Shown here: positions 45,886 through 57,400 of the stretch, piece after piece
Position numbering within the stretch: the first letter of the stretch is position 1
How the letters are laid out: the number at the start of each line of letters is the position of its first letter
NCBI GenBank assembly: GCA_013368315.1
Contig: JAACJM010000033.1
Span: 248,001-312,000, forward strand
Reading direction: 5' to 3'
From: Tetrapyrgos nigripes
Lineage: Eukaryota; Basidiomycota; Agaricomycetes; Agaricales; Campanellaceae
DNA length: 64,000 nt
The notes under the pieces: model-generated
The model's input: the letters and a program-made list of their open reading frames with translations, nothing else
Told to the model about the DNA's origin: nothing
Database searches by the model: none
Made by a program: the position numbers and the translations under genes

Positions 45886-48042
45886 TCACTCTGCAATCAC
45901 CTTGCTCTCCTGAACTCCGGCCCCTTCAGCATGGTTTTGGCTATCATAATGAGCGCTTATTGACGACGCGAGAACCACTAGATTCCTCGACGTCTCTGAA
46001 TCCAACCCCTGGTTAACTCCGGGAGCTCCAGCAGCCTCTGTGTCTCTCCCGCCCATTTCAGGGCTGTTCTTGTTGTGTTTGCCTTGGTTATCTGGGCCCG
46101 GTATTGTTGATGATGCGACAGGCCCAGAAATTTTAGAGTTCACGACCGGTGACGTTTCAAAGCCAGAATCCACTTCGGCATTGGCAAGACTCTCGTTCAT
46201 CAACCTCTCCCCCTCCAACTCCTCCTGTTTGACTCTGCAGTCACCTTGTCCTCCTTGTGTTTCTTCAGCTCCAGTGCCTTGAGTTTCTCTTCTGCCAGCT
46301 GCAGAGTTAGTCTCGTCATGTCCGGGTTGGCTGTCAGTGCTATTAGCACCTATTGACGACGTGGCAGGTACTGATTTCATAACCACCGGCAATGATGCCT
46401 CTGCTTCCTCATTCCTCGACCTCTCCAACTCTCGCTTCAGTACAACAACTTCGTCCTTCGACTCTTTCAACTTTGCTTCTGCAAGCGTCAGGGCCCTCCT
46501 TGCCACAGCGGCCTTGGCTATCAACGACGGCAGGAGATGCCACACATTTCCCCATCCACCATACACACGACCCTGCTCCGGGGCTCCATGCCAGAGAGGA
46601 TTACATCCAGGAGGACAAATCTCACTCAGGAAGAGTGCAACCCCTATATCGTTGTCCATGCTGGATCTCCCAACGTCAAGCGTGCGTAATTGCACATAGG
46701 TCCTGGAATAGACCGTAGCTCAACGTCTGAGGGAATGGTGGGACAGAGTAGTAAGGATATCGTCTGGATGTCTGGACAATGACGAGCAAAGCCTAGTAGT
46801 GCTCCTAAGGTGACTCCCAGGGTGTATGACCCGTGAGTGCCCAACGGACTGAGAACGAACGATCTCAGTTTAGGCCAGTTCTGTGCAAGTGTGATCACTT
46901 TGTGGGTACTGATTTTGAGAATACATGGATGTATGAATGCGAAGTCGGTTATGCTTTTGCACCCTAACAAGGGCTCGAAGTTATCGAAGGAAATGAGGGA
47001 ATCGGAAGGGGTATGAGTGTATGCCGGAAGGTCAAAGCCGTCTTCATAACGAAGATGGACTTTGGATATGTCTGGGCAATTGATGGTAATGGCGGAGCAC
47101 ACGGCTTTCACGTTTTCAGCTGTCTCGACGCAGGTGGAACGAAGCACGATTGACTTCAACCGTGGCATGGGGTGCGTCAGAGAAGAAGCAACCAGTTCGT
47201 AGTCAATGACGAGGTCGAGGTTGACCAGCAATAGAAGATCATTGTCCATCTGAAGGGGTTTCACCATGGTAATGGTGGCTCCGCTGGATCTGCCATTTGC
47301 GTCAAATGATTGGCATCTGACGCTCTCCAATGGAGATGGTCTGGAGACTCCGGCCAAAAGGAAAGACATTTGTCTAGAGGTTTGGCATACTTGGAACGTG
47401 GATATATGCGAATTTCGATATGTTCCAGTTGGGGCATGCGATATCGGACGACATTGAAAAAAGAGACCGAGGGATCTGGTGTTCCAAAGTGAGATACCAC
47501 GAGACGCTTGACGCCTTCATGCATAAACAACGTTGCATAGTCAGTTAAAGAAGTCCAGGACTTCAATTCCGACCAGTGCAGGTCACGTAGGTCAGGGAGA
47601 AGGGGTCGTGGAGGTCTAGTGTAGGCCACGGTCTTGAAAAGACGAGATATGTCATATTGAGTGGAGAATTCGCCAATAATCAGGCGACAAATACGAGAAC
47701 AATATACCTTCTCGAAGCGACTCCACATTGCAGGAGTTGGCTTTTTTGAAAAGACCTAAGAAACTGACCGTTAGCACGGAGGCATGGATGGATCATAGAT
47801 CAATGAGCATTCACATAGGCAGTTGTTTGATCATCTTCTTTGATCCTTCTTTCTATAGGCGCCAGGGCATTGAACAAAGCACGAAGATCGTGCACATCGT
47901 GCCATAAAACGTCTAGGGCAACCGTTGACCATGGTTTACATACACAAGCGGACTCGATAATGTCTGCGCTTTCTGAGCATTCAAAGATCATGCGAAGCAG
48001 TTCGGGTATCCAGAGAGCCTTGCGCACGGCTGGAGAAGACAT
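45886..48042 (-). CDS. F-box protein with LRR-like middle and coiled-coil tail
   Basis: Exon 1 (48042-47815) carries the F-box core ALWIPELLRMIFECSESADI and VLWHDVHDLRALFNAL. Exon 2 is 47755-47391 and exon 3 starts at 47340; introns are 59 nt (branch GCTAAC) and 50 nt. The middle has repeated beta/alpha patterns of the usual mushroom F-box type. Near 46690 the frame must shift: removing two bases from CCTATGTGCAA joins SIPGPM to QLRTLDVGRSS. After that comes a coiled coil (ALTLAEAKLKESKDEVVVLK) and a disordered tail. Either a 2-bp insertion has made it a pseudogene or an intron was missed. A Met further up at 48165 is possible; I prefer 48042 (MSSPAVRKAL). It probably acts as an SCF substrate adaptor. 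Confidence 0.75.
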
Positions 48043-48468
48043 CGAGAGTGAATTGAGGGTGAAGGCCCAGGACAACCTGAAGACTAACCACGTGGCGGAG
48101 TAGTCGCGGTCACGTTCTGAGTCTAGAGGCAATCTAGAGGTCGCGACTCGCGACGAGGCTTTCATTCAAGTTGAGCGCGCTGCGACACTGCTTGTCAGGA
48201 GTAATCAATCGCCTCCTGATGCTAAAAGACTCAAGAGGTCATACTTAGAAGGACTAACGCTACCTAGTGCTACGTCGTGAAGTTATCGCACCAAGGATTT
48301 TTTATTGCACAACGACAATGAGTGGGGAAGTTCCTACACCGAGGACATATTTTAGTGCTATCAAAAGGAGAAGGGAGCTTTCTACACTGAGGGATTATTA
48401 TAATACTAGGACAATGAGAGGGGAGAAGTTACTATGTGCAATGTTCGGGGAAGCGCGTAAGACAGGAC

Positions 48469-51400
48469 TTATCCGTCAAACAGGTTATGGACTTCGGACT
48501 GACTCCCAAAGCTTGGATCATGAGGGACACTAAACAGTTGGTCGAGATTCATCATAAATTCCTGCCAATCTTGTTCACTGCGTAGAATAGACATAAGGAC
48601 GATGCAACAAGCAAGACCGTAACGAAGAGAACTCAGTTGTTCTACTTACCTTGGATTGGTTGGCCATTGAGGCAAATCGGCATTTGGCAATGGTTGTAGT
48701 GGAATCGTGTATCCTACAAGATGAATCAGAAACAAATTCATCTTGAGCTAACATGTATGCATCATTGGAAAGAAATTTAATCATACATACCCTTCAAGTT
48801 TTCGTGCTGGGCGAATTGTTGAGGACCCAGACCCGTGTCTGACAGTGACACTGACGCCGCGTCCACCAAACCTCCGTCCGTGGAAGGTAAACAGGAACTT
48901 GAAGAAATCAAAAAGGTAGAATCGTATACACTCAGATCACTGGTATACAAAGGGATATCGAAACCTGGACTCCCAGAATTCGACCAAGGCAAGTTTGACT
49001 CTGAGGCTGGTTGGTGATGAGGATGCTCGGTTTGGAAAGCAGAAGTTGATGTTACTGGCCGTGAGGAGGCACCGTCAAGTGGGAGATGTGGAGCCAAGTG
49101 GCTTGCTGACATTATAGTATTGAGCACATCGCTGAAACAACCATCAGCTTACAAGACGAAAACGAAATGGGGGTTGAGATAGAAGGAGGGACGCACATGA
49201 GTCGACCAGCAAGTAGGAATCTGTGATGAAAGGCAAAAGTAGTCCCGTTCAGTACGTGTTCAGTACGTTAAACGTGACGAGAAAGGGAATCATACGCCGT
49301 ACCTAGGTTCATAACACTGCAACAAATTGATACAATTATGAATGCATGCAATTTCTTTCTGCAATATTTGAGCTTGAAAAGACTTTGTGCTGATGCCGTG
49401 CCACAAATGGATGGCTAGGATTACAGCGGAATGAAAGAGATTGAGCAACTTCAAAAGAAAATACGAATAAGTGCTGATAGATAGTGGATTACTCGAGAAG
49501 ACGCACCAAACGATGCCCAGCTGCAACAGATCTCCTCCTCAAATGGGCTTCAACAACACGGATACATAATCTAGCTGCATTTACACAAATAGATAGCGAA
49601 GGGAAAGTTGAATCCGCATGATAACCTGTCTGGGGTATAAACCGTCTATGAATTTGAATCTGAACCGAATAGTAGGTGCTCCAGAGGAGAGCAGATTGGC
49701 TGAAGAATACGTCGGTCTGATGGGATGAGTCCCATCGCACTATTCATCACCAATTATTGAAGTCGGTTAGTAAGCAGAATGTCGTATCTCAGTGGAGAGA
49801 CTGCCCTTACAATGCGCCGGAACAGAATCTACCCAACTGTTCAAAGCAGAGTCCAATTCTGTGACCACTTCCTGGGGCGGTAAGACGTTCAGTCCAAAAC
49901 CGGGCTTCTTAATGGAATACTGGGATTCGTTCAGACCCGCCGCATGCTCAACCTAGAGAAGAGAGAATAGACGTACAATAGTCTCGTGAGCAATCCCATT
50001 GATCTGCATTAGCTTTAGATAGGAAGCCCAGAACGAAACCATCGATGGTTTCTCGACAGGTTGCTTGAAACGCTGACTGGGAACTTCACTCAGCCAGTAC
50101 TCGTCGTCGCACTCGATGATGGGATCAAGATCAAAACTATCGAGGAAGGAAAGCAAAATCGAGAGAGAGAGAGATTCGGTAAGTAATTACACCGACGAAA
50201 GGTCAAGATAACTCACTCTTGAATAGAGGTGGCTCTCGGACGACCATAGAATGCCGACAAATTCGTATCAATCGTGGTCAAAAACCAAAATGCCCTTTTC
50301 CAGAGTTCGCCTTCTACGGAAGGCCCTGGTTTTTGATTGCTACGGCGATGTATACCTCTTCCTTGAGCGAGACGTATCGCGACTCCGACAAGTAACCATT
50401 CCATGTCTGGCCGCAGTGTGATTTCCACTTCCCCAAGGTACTTGATGGTTAGCTATGAATATGATAGCCAGAGTGAGGCGTTCAGTGAGTCAAGTGACTG
50501 CAAATATGCTAGAGGATACGCTTACACAGTAAAGCTGGAGATGATAAAGCGAAAGTGGTTCATTGAAAACGAACTTGTCGAGTGGGATTTGATTATACCA
50601 GACCCAACCACTGGACCGAGCATCTCCACGAGGATATTGACGATTTGCGTATAGAGACGCACGAGCACATGTTATGAGGACCAGCGCTCCAAAAGCGGCA
50701 TTACGAAGATGAAGTCCGCTTTCAAGTGAGTGCTCGAATGACGGCCGATGCAGAAGAGGGTCATAGAGATTGACCTCCGTAAAGAACACATCGATTAAAG
50801 CGCGCAGAGTCTTCTTGTCGGGAAATTCAAATGCTGGGAAGGATGAGACGGATCTGACAAGCCACTATAGTGAATCAGGTCAGATACGAGAGAAGGGCAA
50901 AATTCGGCTATCTCACAGAAGGATTCTCCCAAAACGGTTTCCGTTGAATACGACTGTACACGCGACGCCATGACTCAAAGCTCGAGGCTAGTTCCTGCCG
51001 GTGATCCATCGTCCCTAGAAAGACCATGATGTGGCTCGACTCTCCGAAATGTTCTTGCTTCGGAATATCCGGTATGGTGAGATGCGCAAGGGCAGAAGAA
51101 AAGTCGTTTTCGACCTCGTCAGATTCGGCGGGGGATGATGCATATGGGCCTTCCCCCTCAGGAGGCTCTGCTAAATGTCCATATTCAGAGGGTGAAGAAT
51201 AATTGGAGTTGGAGCCTGAGGTATGATTGAGTTTCCGTTGACATTTAGCAAGCTCTCGTTCTAGAGCCTTCACGCGATTCGCGAGTTTTGTCAGGATTTT
51301 CAGAATCACTTCCTTATTATCTGGGATGTCAAAAGGTTCTTCTGCTGTTACTTGCAAAATAGCATCAACTAGAGCCTGTGATGAGTGCGAAGCAGCTGTT

Positions 51401-51800
51401 CGTGTGGACCTAAGCGATCGTTACTCTCTCGTCATCAAGGGTATGAAGTCCTGAGCGTACCCTCGTCTCGGCCCTCGTTTCTTAGTAAGTGCATTGATAC
51501 TATCAGATGGTTGGTTGGTTGAGAATTTAGGAGTAGCTTTACCTGTTGTGGTATACTATGTATGCACTCGACATTGAAGTGCACGCATGAACTACAAACA
51601 TTGCTGGGCATCTTTGCACTGTCACCTACACGTGTATTCAACTTGAAAGCTGGAAATAGTCCATTGGCATCTCTTACATCGTACTGGTTGAAAGAACCGT
51701 CAGAAATGGAATTACAGCAATGAAAATACTCACTTTTCCTCCTACGACATTCATCGCAGGCGTTCTGAGAACGCTTTCTGAATTCCTTCTGCTCGCTCAT
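48469..51800 (-). CDS. Zn2Cys6 fungal transcription factor with micro-exons
   Basis: Fifteen exons: 51800-51734, 51683-51678, 51625-51543, 51480-51461, 51409-50917, 50864-50526, 50452-50217, 50136-49977, 49919-49811, 49739-49507, 49448-49303, 49220-49197, 49131-48791, 48713-48650, 48577-48469. They sum to 2430 nt, 809 residues. The zinc cluster is C15-x2-C18-x6-C25-x9-C35-x2-C38-x6-C45 and is complete only if the 6-nt exon 51683-51678 is used (it supplies I-R-C of RKIRC). A short coiled coil (VKALERELAKCQRKL) follows. The fungal_trans domain has LLHRPSF near 260, SLYHLQLYC near 333, LWKRAFWFLTTID and ECDDEYW near 425. It binds DNA in the nucleus; targets are unknown. The tail ends DWQEFMMNLDQLF, as in related mushroom regulators. 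Confidence 0.92.
51678..51683 (-). other. 6-nt micro-exon in the zinc-cluster gene
   Basis: TACGAT on the minus strand is bounded by ...ACCAG before and GTAAGA after. Flanking introns are 50 and 52 nt. Using it restores both frame and the third cysteine of the cluster. Confidence 0.8.
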
Positions 51801-52059
51801 GATAACCTTGCAAAACCAAGTTGGCTTAAGTACGCCCCTGAACTCAAATTTGGTGACATGTACGCACAGATGAGAAGGTGAGGAATCCTGTCGTGGCAGC
51901 CTAGCGTTGAGGTCTCTTGTTCGCAAGGCCAGTCAACAATATCCTTGGAGAGACTGAAAGATGAGGTTAGAAAGAGAGGGTTGACGTGCTCGGTGCCGCT
52001 AAGTCACATGCTTTGACATGTAGCACGTGACTATTCTCACGGACCCCGCTTGAGCCCGT

Positions 52060-52420
52060 CGCGTTCAAAACGCGTCCAAACCGCGTCCTGGGTGCACCAG
52101 TCACATTGGGTGATAACGGAAGTAGACCTTCTCAAACCGGTTCTAGAGCAGGAGAGTGTTTTCTCTTTTTGAAAAGACGTGAGAGATTGTCCGTTAGCAT
52201 GGAGACATGGTAGGATCACAAATCGACAAGCGCTCACATAGAATGTTGGTTTATCATCTTCGGTCGCCTTTCGTCGTATGGGTGCGGGGGCATTGAATAA
52301 AACCCGAAAATCGGAGACATCGTGCCATAAGACGTCCCGGGCAATTGTAGACAATGGTTCAAGAGAAATTGTAGATATGCTGCAGCATATCCTCTGATCA
52401 GCCTGAGAAGCTTTTCGTCG
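52060..52420 (-). pseudogene. decayed fragment of the F-box/LRR gene
   Basis: VLWHDVSDFRVLFNAPAPI parallels VLWHDVHDLRALFNALAPI of the gene at 48 kb. The first intron is still visible (GTGAGCGCTTG ... GCTAACGG) and is followed by pieces of exon 2 (RFEKVY). The F-box start and the rest of the gene are missing. It is a truncated paralogue on the far side of the transcription factor gene. Confidence 0.65.
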
Positions 52421-52751
52421 CTGCAGCAATAGCTCTGATTATAGGGCCAAACTGCTGCAGCCCAGCCTCTTATTCACAGTGCCATGGTTTTCCAAAGGGT
52501 ACTATGGCCTGACTCCCACTTCACATATCATGCTTGATGCCCACGACAGCGAAGACGGTTGACGCCGTCGCTGACGATGACAAACACCCTCTCATCGCTG
52601 TTGGAGGAATTAAATTACTGATTAGACCTCGGTCTCGTCCGGCAGACTTCCCATTAAATTGATCCCCTTCGAAGTTCGGATCTATGATATGATGTCATGT
52701 TTGCCCCGAGTACATGTCTGTCATTGCTTTAGTGCAATGTCATTCGTTGTT

Positions 52752-52870
52752 CTAGCCCTCGTCTCCTTCAGACTCAAGCTCATAGTCTTCCTCCGAGAGC
52801 TCCTTCGCATGTTTCTTCAACCACTCTGGAAGTTGTTTCCAGCCCGCGCCGGGCGGGGAACTGACGTGTC
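52752..52870 (-). pseudogene. short terminal coding fragment
   Basis: Open frame reading GWKQLPEWLKKHAKELSEED and ending YELESEGDEG before TAG at 52754-52752. Strong protein character but only about 35 codons, cut off 5' by GC-rich and MITE sequence. Family not recognised. Confidence 0.3.
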
Positions 52871-52918
52871 AACCATCAATTTGCGTCACGTGCATTTCGA
52901 CACGTCGAGACGCGCTCG

Positions 52919-52985
52919 CACTGCGGACAGCGATGGGTATTTGCAACCCATTTTTGAGCAGGCTTAGATCTCAAGGTGTTCGCAC
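52919..52985. mobile_element. partial copy of MITE A family
   Basis: Starts CACTGCGGACAGCGATGGG and follows MITE A for about 60 bp (GTATTTGCAACCCATTTTTG). The other terminus is not found nearby. Confidence 0.6.
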
Positions 52986-53216
52986 GGTTTGTTCCCGGAT
53001 AAAATTTGGCTTACTTGCCGTTGAAATGACGAAACTTGTAGCATAAGTATTTTCTAGATTATGTTACGATCAAACATTATAATTGATTTGTGGGATAAAA
53101 ACCTCCCAAATAGGATGAAATTTGTGTGGCTTTGTAAAAATGTGTTCAAACAAGTGACATAATCTGTGCCTGATTTGATGTGAAAATACTCGGAATTTTC
53201 TGACACAGATTTGCCC

Positions 53217-53305
53217 GCAAAGTATTCACCACGCTTTTTGCACTGTGACAGAAAGTTACGTAAACGGTTTCTCTCACAATGCAAAAAGCGTGGCGAATAC
53301 TTTGC
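53217..53305. repeat. 89-bp near-perfect hairpin
   Basis: The arm GCAAAGTATTCACCACGC plus TTTTTGCA is matched on the other side by its inverse with few changes, leaving an 18-20 nt loop. Probably a very small MITE. No clear target duplication. Confidence 0.65.
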
Positions 53306-53429
53306 AGGTATGTGCGTTTATGCACCATTTTCTTGGGTATCTTGGCCCGAAATTTCCTGGGAAAGAAAGAAGAAAAAAAGGGAAAAGAGAGATTTCAATA
53401 GAATCTCCGCGCGCTTAGAACTTGAATGT

Positions 53430-54306
53430 TAGATACTTAGTTTGCACTCACTGTGAGGCTCTCAAGAACATACATAGCATATAGAAAATATTGATTAGCA
53501 TTCTGAAAGACCAGAAAGATAGCTTGAAGTACAGGTAAAGCCAAAGAGGCATCTTCTTTGGTTTTTTGAACCAAGCTTTGATCCAAGTTTAGTACATATA
53601 TCTTAAAATCTGATTTATATTTACCTTCTTCAGACACAGGCTCAACTGGCTGAACATTAGGATGCTCTTCATCTGAAGACTCTGCATTGTCATCACTTCA
53701 ATTCTCCATATCTACAATGTGCTGCTTTGAGAAAAAAACCTCTGATAAAGTATACATTGGTCAAACAGTAAGGACAAAGAAAAATTGGCATTGAGACTAA
53801 CTGTGGTTAGATTGCTTAACAGCTTCATTCAATCTTTGCATTTGAGCTGAAAAATGAGCTGAAAAATGAGCTTCTGATGACATAAATATTTAATTACCAA
53901 GTAGCAGATTGGATGATAATTGCCTTGAGGGCTAATCTCAGAATCCTGCATTTCTGTGTCAAGGTCAGTCTGTGTGACTGGATTTTCTATTAAAGGGTTC
54001 TGATTGACACTCTTAGCATTGAGTTGATCTAAGAAGCCATTAAATAAGAACTCTCCATAACTTTAGCAAACCCTTACTGATCAAATTATCAAATTCATTC
54101 CAGGCATCATCATCAAAATCTTCATAGGTGTCTGAACCATATTCATCATCAGCTTTATTGCCTGAGTCAATTATATTTAAGTATGTCTATATATGAAAAG
54201 GAATAGAGAGTGTATGAACCTGGCTGAATTTTTTTGGGTCTTCCTCTTGGAGGGTGCATGTCATGAATCCCTTCATGCCTTCGCTTCTAGACCCTGTTCT
54301 TTGTTC
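53430..54306 (-). other. possible coding relic rich in acidic residues
   Basis: On the minus strand DSGNKADDEYGSDTYEDFDD and DAWNEFDNLI are followed by GTAAGG, a plausible donor. Upstream MTCTLQEEDPKKFSQ is followed by GTTCAT. The pieces resemble exons of an acidic protein but stops intervene and I cannot join them. No gene is called. Confidence 0.25.
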
Positions 54307-54450
54307 TCCTTTCATCATTCTTCTCCCTTCCATCATTCTTCTCCCTTCCATCATTCTTCTCCCTTCCATCATTCTTCTCCCTTCCATCATTCTTCTCCCT
54401 TCCATCATTCTTCTCCCTTCCATCATTCTTCTCCCTTCCATCATTCTTCG
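54307..54450. repeat. minisatellite, 18-bp unit, about 7.6 copies
   Basis: Unit CATCATTCTTCTCCCTTC repeats head to tail almost without change. Because 18 is a multiple of 3 it stays open in several frames (SSPFHH on one strand, MMEGRR on the other), which explains the reading frames seen there. Confidence 0.95.
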
Positions 54451-57400
54451 CTTCTTTGGTTCTAGATCATGTTCCTTGTACCTATGGCTTCCATCTTCTT
54501 TGATGCATCATTTCTCTGATTGACAGATCATATCTGTACCTGTTACACATATTGACATCACTTAGATACCTGATTATCATTCCTTGATTGTTTCCATCAG
54601 TACCTGCTGATCTAATCTTGTTCTCCTTCGCACTTTTGTATATATACTCCAGGGCTTTGTAGATAGTTCCTCAGTCTGTCCACTTCTGTCCCTCTGATCC
54701 ATACTGCTCAGCATTGTCCTCAGTACTATGTAGACTCTGGCCCAGTACTGGCTTACTCATCTATACCATCTATTTGCCTTATTGCTTCGTCTTTGGTTCC
54801 TGTGTGGTGGCCTGAGAGGCATCCAGTCCCTATCTGAACCTGTTCTTGACAGTGCATTTGGCCCTCTTGGACCATCTTTGCTACCTTTTGGTCAGCATTA
54901 TTGTGTGTTATACTTAGGTACAGGCAAGTTCTATGATACTAGAATATACTTACCTCTTTGCATTGCTCAATTCTTAAATTGCTGTAATCACAACAGTCTA
55001 CTGAAGGTGAAGGCGTGAAAGACACAAAAAGTGTCATCTGCACGTGCAATGGTCTTGAAATGTGCAAATGATGGGTTTCTGCATATTTCTGGCCCATAGT
55101 GAACTGCATGAGTATCCTGCAGGTACTTTTGAGCATACCCATACCCATACCTGTGAAACCCATACCCTTCTGACAGGTACACATTTTCTGCAGGTCTGGC
55201 GGGTAAGGGTATGGATTAGTAGCCATGGTGGGTTACCTGTCTGTTCCAAGGTATGTAGATAGTCTCTACATAACCAAAAGTACTAGCTTGAGATAATAAA
55301 GTATTCTATGAATTGGTGTTTCAATGACTTTTAAATATATATGTTTAAGACTGTCTAATTGTGGACCTCGTCTGAGAAGACCACAACCCTCTTGGGATAC
55401 GAGAGTTCGATGATCTGAGTCGATCAGTGAGAACACTCTATTCAATGCTTGAGAGTTCAATGATCTGCCACCTGAGGCAGTGAGAACACTATACAATCCT
55501 CGGAATGCAAGAGTTTGATAATCTGCCATCCGAGGCAGTGAGAACACTTCATTCAACCCTCGACTACATAAACTCTCTCGCATCCCTTTCCTCTCTATTT
55601 GTTAATAGGTGGTTTTTGTAATTAAGTGCTAGGAACTACACCCAAACACAAAACTGTATACAAATGTCAATGAGACAAGTGTTCCAAGTAGTCAGAGTAC
55701 TCAAACTCCCAGTTTACTTGTACTATAAGTACTTTTGATCAGGGTTTTTTAATGAAGTTAGCACTTAGCACGTGACACAATAAACACAAGTTTAACACCA
55801 AGGGGATCAATGAGTCCCAAATCAAACACTTGTAGGCCACAGTTGCCTTAAAATCAAACACTTAATAGACCAGAAGGTCAACACAAAGATCACAGTTATA
55901 ACCACAAAATGTTCAATTTTAAACTCTATTATCTCCAACACAATGTTTATACTCATAGAGAGTGCAGTTAAGTTTGTTTAGAAGCTTTAGTCCGTGTTTC
56001 ACGTTCTCTACTATTGCTAGCAAGATCTGATACTCTACAGTTACAAGGCTGAATGAAATGAGGTTGAGTTTATTACACTAGACTTCTGCTTGTGGCTATG
56101 CTTAAATGGTCCCGTCTATCCGTCCGATAAATGGGTTTGGACTGGAGTGATCTGTGGGGCTGTGTTTCTAGCTTTGTCCTGGTGTGATCAGACAGAAAAA
56201 ATATTAGTTCCGACATAACAGGCGGCCGTGCCTACTGCTGGCAAATTCCGTTTGCGCCACGTGATGTATTACGAGGCCGAATAAAATGAGGATGAGTTTT
56301 CTAAAGCCTCCCAATTTTCCCCATCCGTCTTTTTCTGTCACTTGCCCCTATTATTAAGCTTGGGCTGCAACTCTCACTGCCTTTTTTCATCCTCTTCACA
56401 AGTTAGAAAACCTACATGATTCATTTTTATTTTCATTTCTTGTATTTTCAACATTACCTTCTGGCCTTGTACTCGCCACGCCTGGGTGCTGGCCCACAAC
56501 TCTTTCATACATGGCTTGGGTAGCTACTCATAATATCTGGGCCTTTTATACTACTCGCAGCTACAACTATACAGTTACCTATTTCTTTTCAAGGTCCGCT
56601 AAAAGGTACATATAGAAAATACAAAACAATTCGAAAAGTCCACTAGTGAGTTCTACCTATTTCCTCGTAAGTAAAGACTTGCTTATTAGGGTATACAGAA
56701 ACTGTTCAATATTATCTAAATATTCGTAGGAACTTTCTTCAGTCCTCTTTGTAAGCCATCTGGTGTTTTTGTGTACCGTCCTGGTTAGCAAGCATCACAT
56801 TTATGACTCAGAACACTCCACTTATGACCACTAGGTCCCTCATACGTGTCCTTATGCTAGGGGTGTAGGGTTTTCTCATAGTTTCTTTATTCCATTTGGT
56901 TTTCCTTTCCCTTTTCTCTGATCTTGCTTTATTCGTGTTCTATGTATTGCCAACAGTCTACTACCGAGTCCTACATACAAGTCCAGCTCTTCTGCAGTCC
57001 CATTTGCATACTTATTCCTCCTTCAATGCTTTCAACGCCTAGCTAGATGATTACTGACAGATTTATCCTTATCCGGAAATAACGTTACCTGTTTGGGTTG
57101 TATTCCAATCATTTGGATGTACTGCGACTTAGCACTTCTGTCCCTTATATCTCTGTGTAGAGACATCTGTTCACTATCCCCTCTGTACCGATGGATAGCT
57201 GAACTCTCTGGGATCCCGTACATATATACTTTGTCCTACTTTTGTCCACATGCACCTTTTACAGATACTTAAGATTCCCTCAAAGCTGTCTTAGCACTAC
57301 AGGATTTACCGATACATAGATCTAGACCTAGCATGCTTGTCACATGTCCAATCTTAGCGCTGTCTTCTCAGATCGACCTCTCGGCTGAGGATTGTGCTGC

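Noticed and set aside
48267..48468. Plus-strand ORF between the F-box and transcription factor genes
   Set aside because: Overlaps the 3' end of the transcription factor gene, internally repetitive, no motif.
54187..54450. Reading frames with MMEGRR or SSPFHH repeats
   Set aside because: They are produced by the 18-bp minisatellite, which cannot make a stop in several frames; no independent coding evidence.
54307..54450. CRISPR-like array
   Set aside because: Direct tandem repeat without spacers, in a fungal genome; a minisatellite.
55130..55210. Telomere-like (TACCCA)n
   Set aside because: Only two to three GGGTATGG-like units, interrupted, and unlike the usual fungal TTAGGG.
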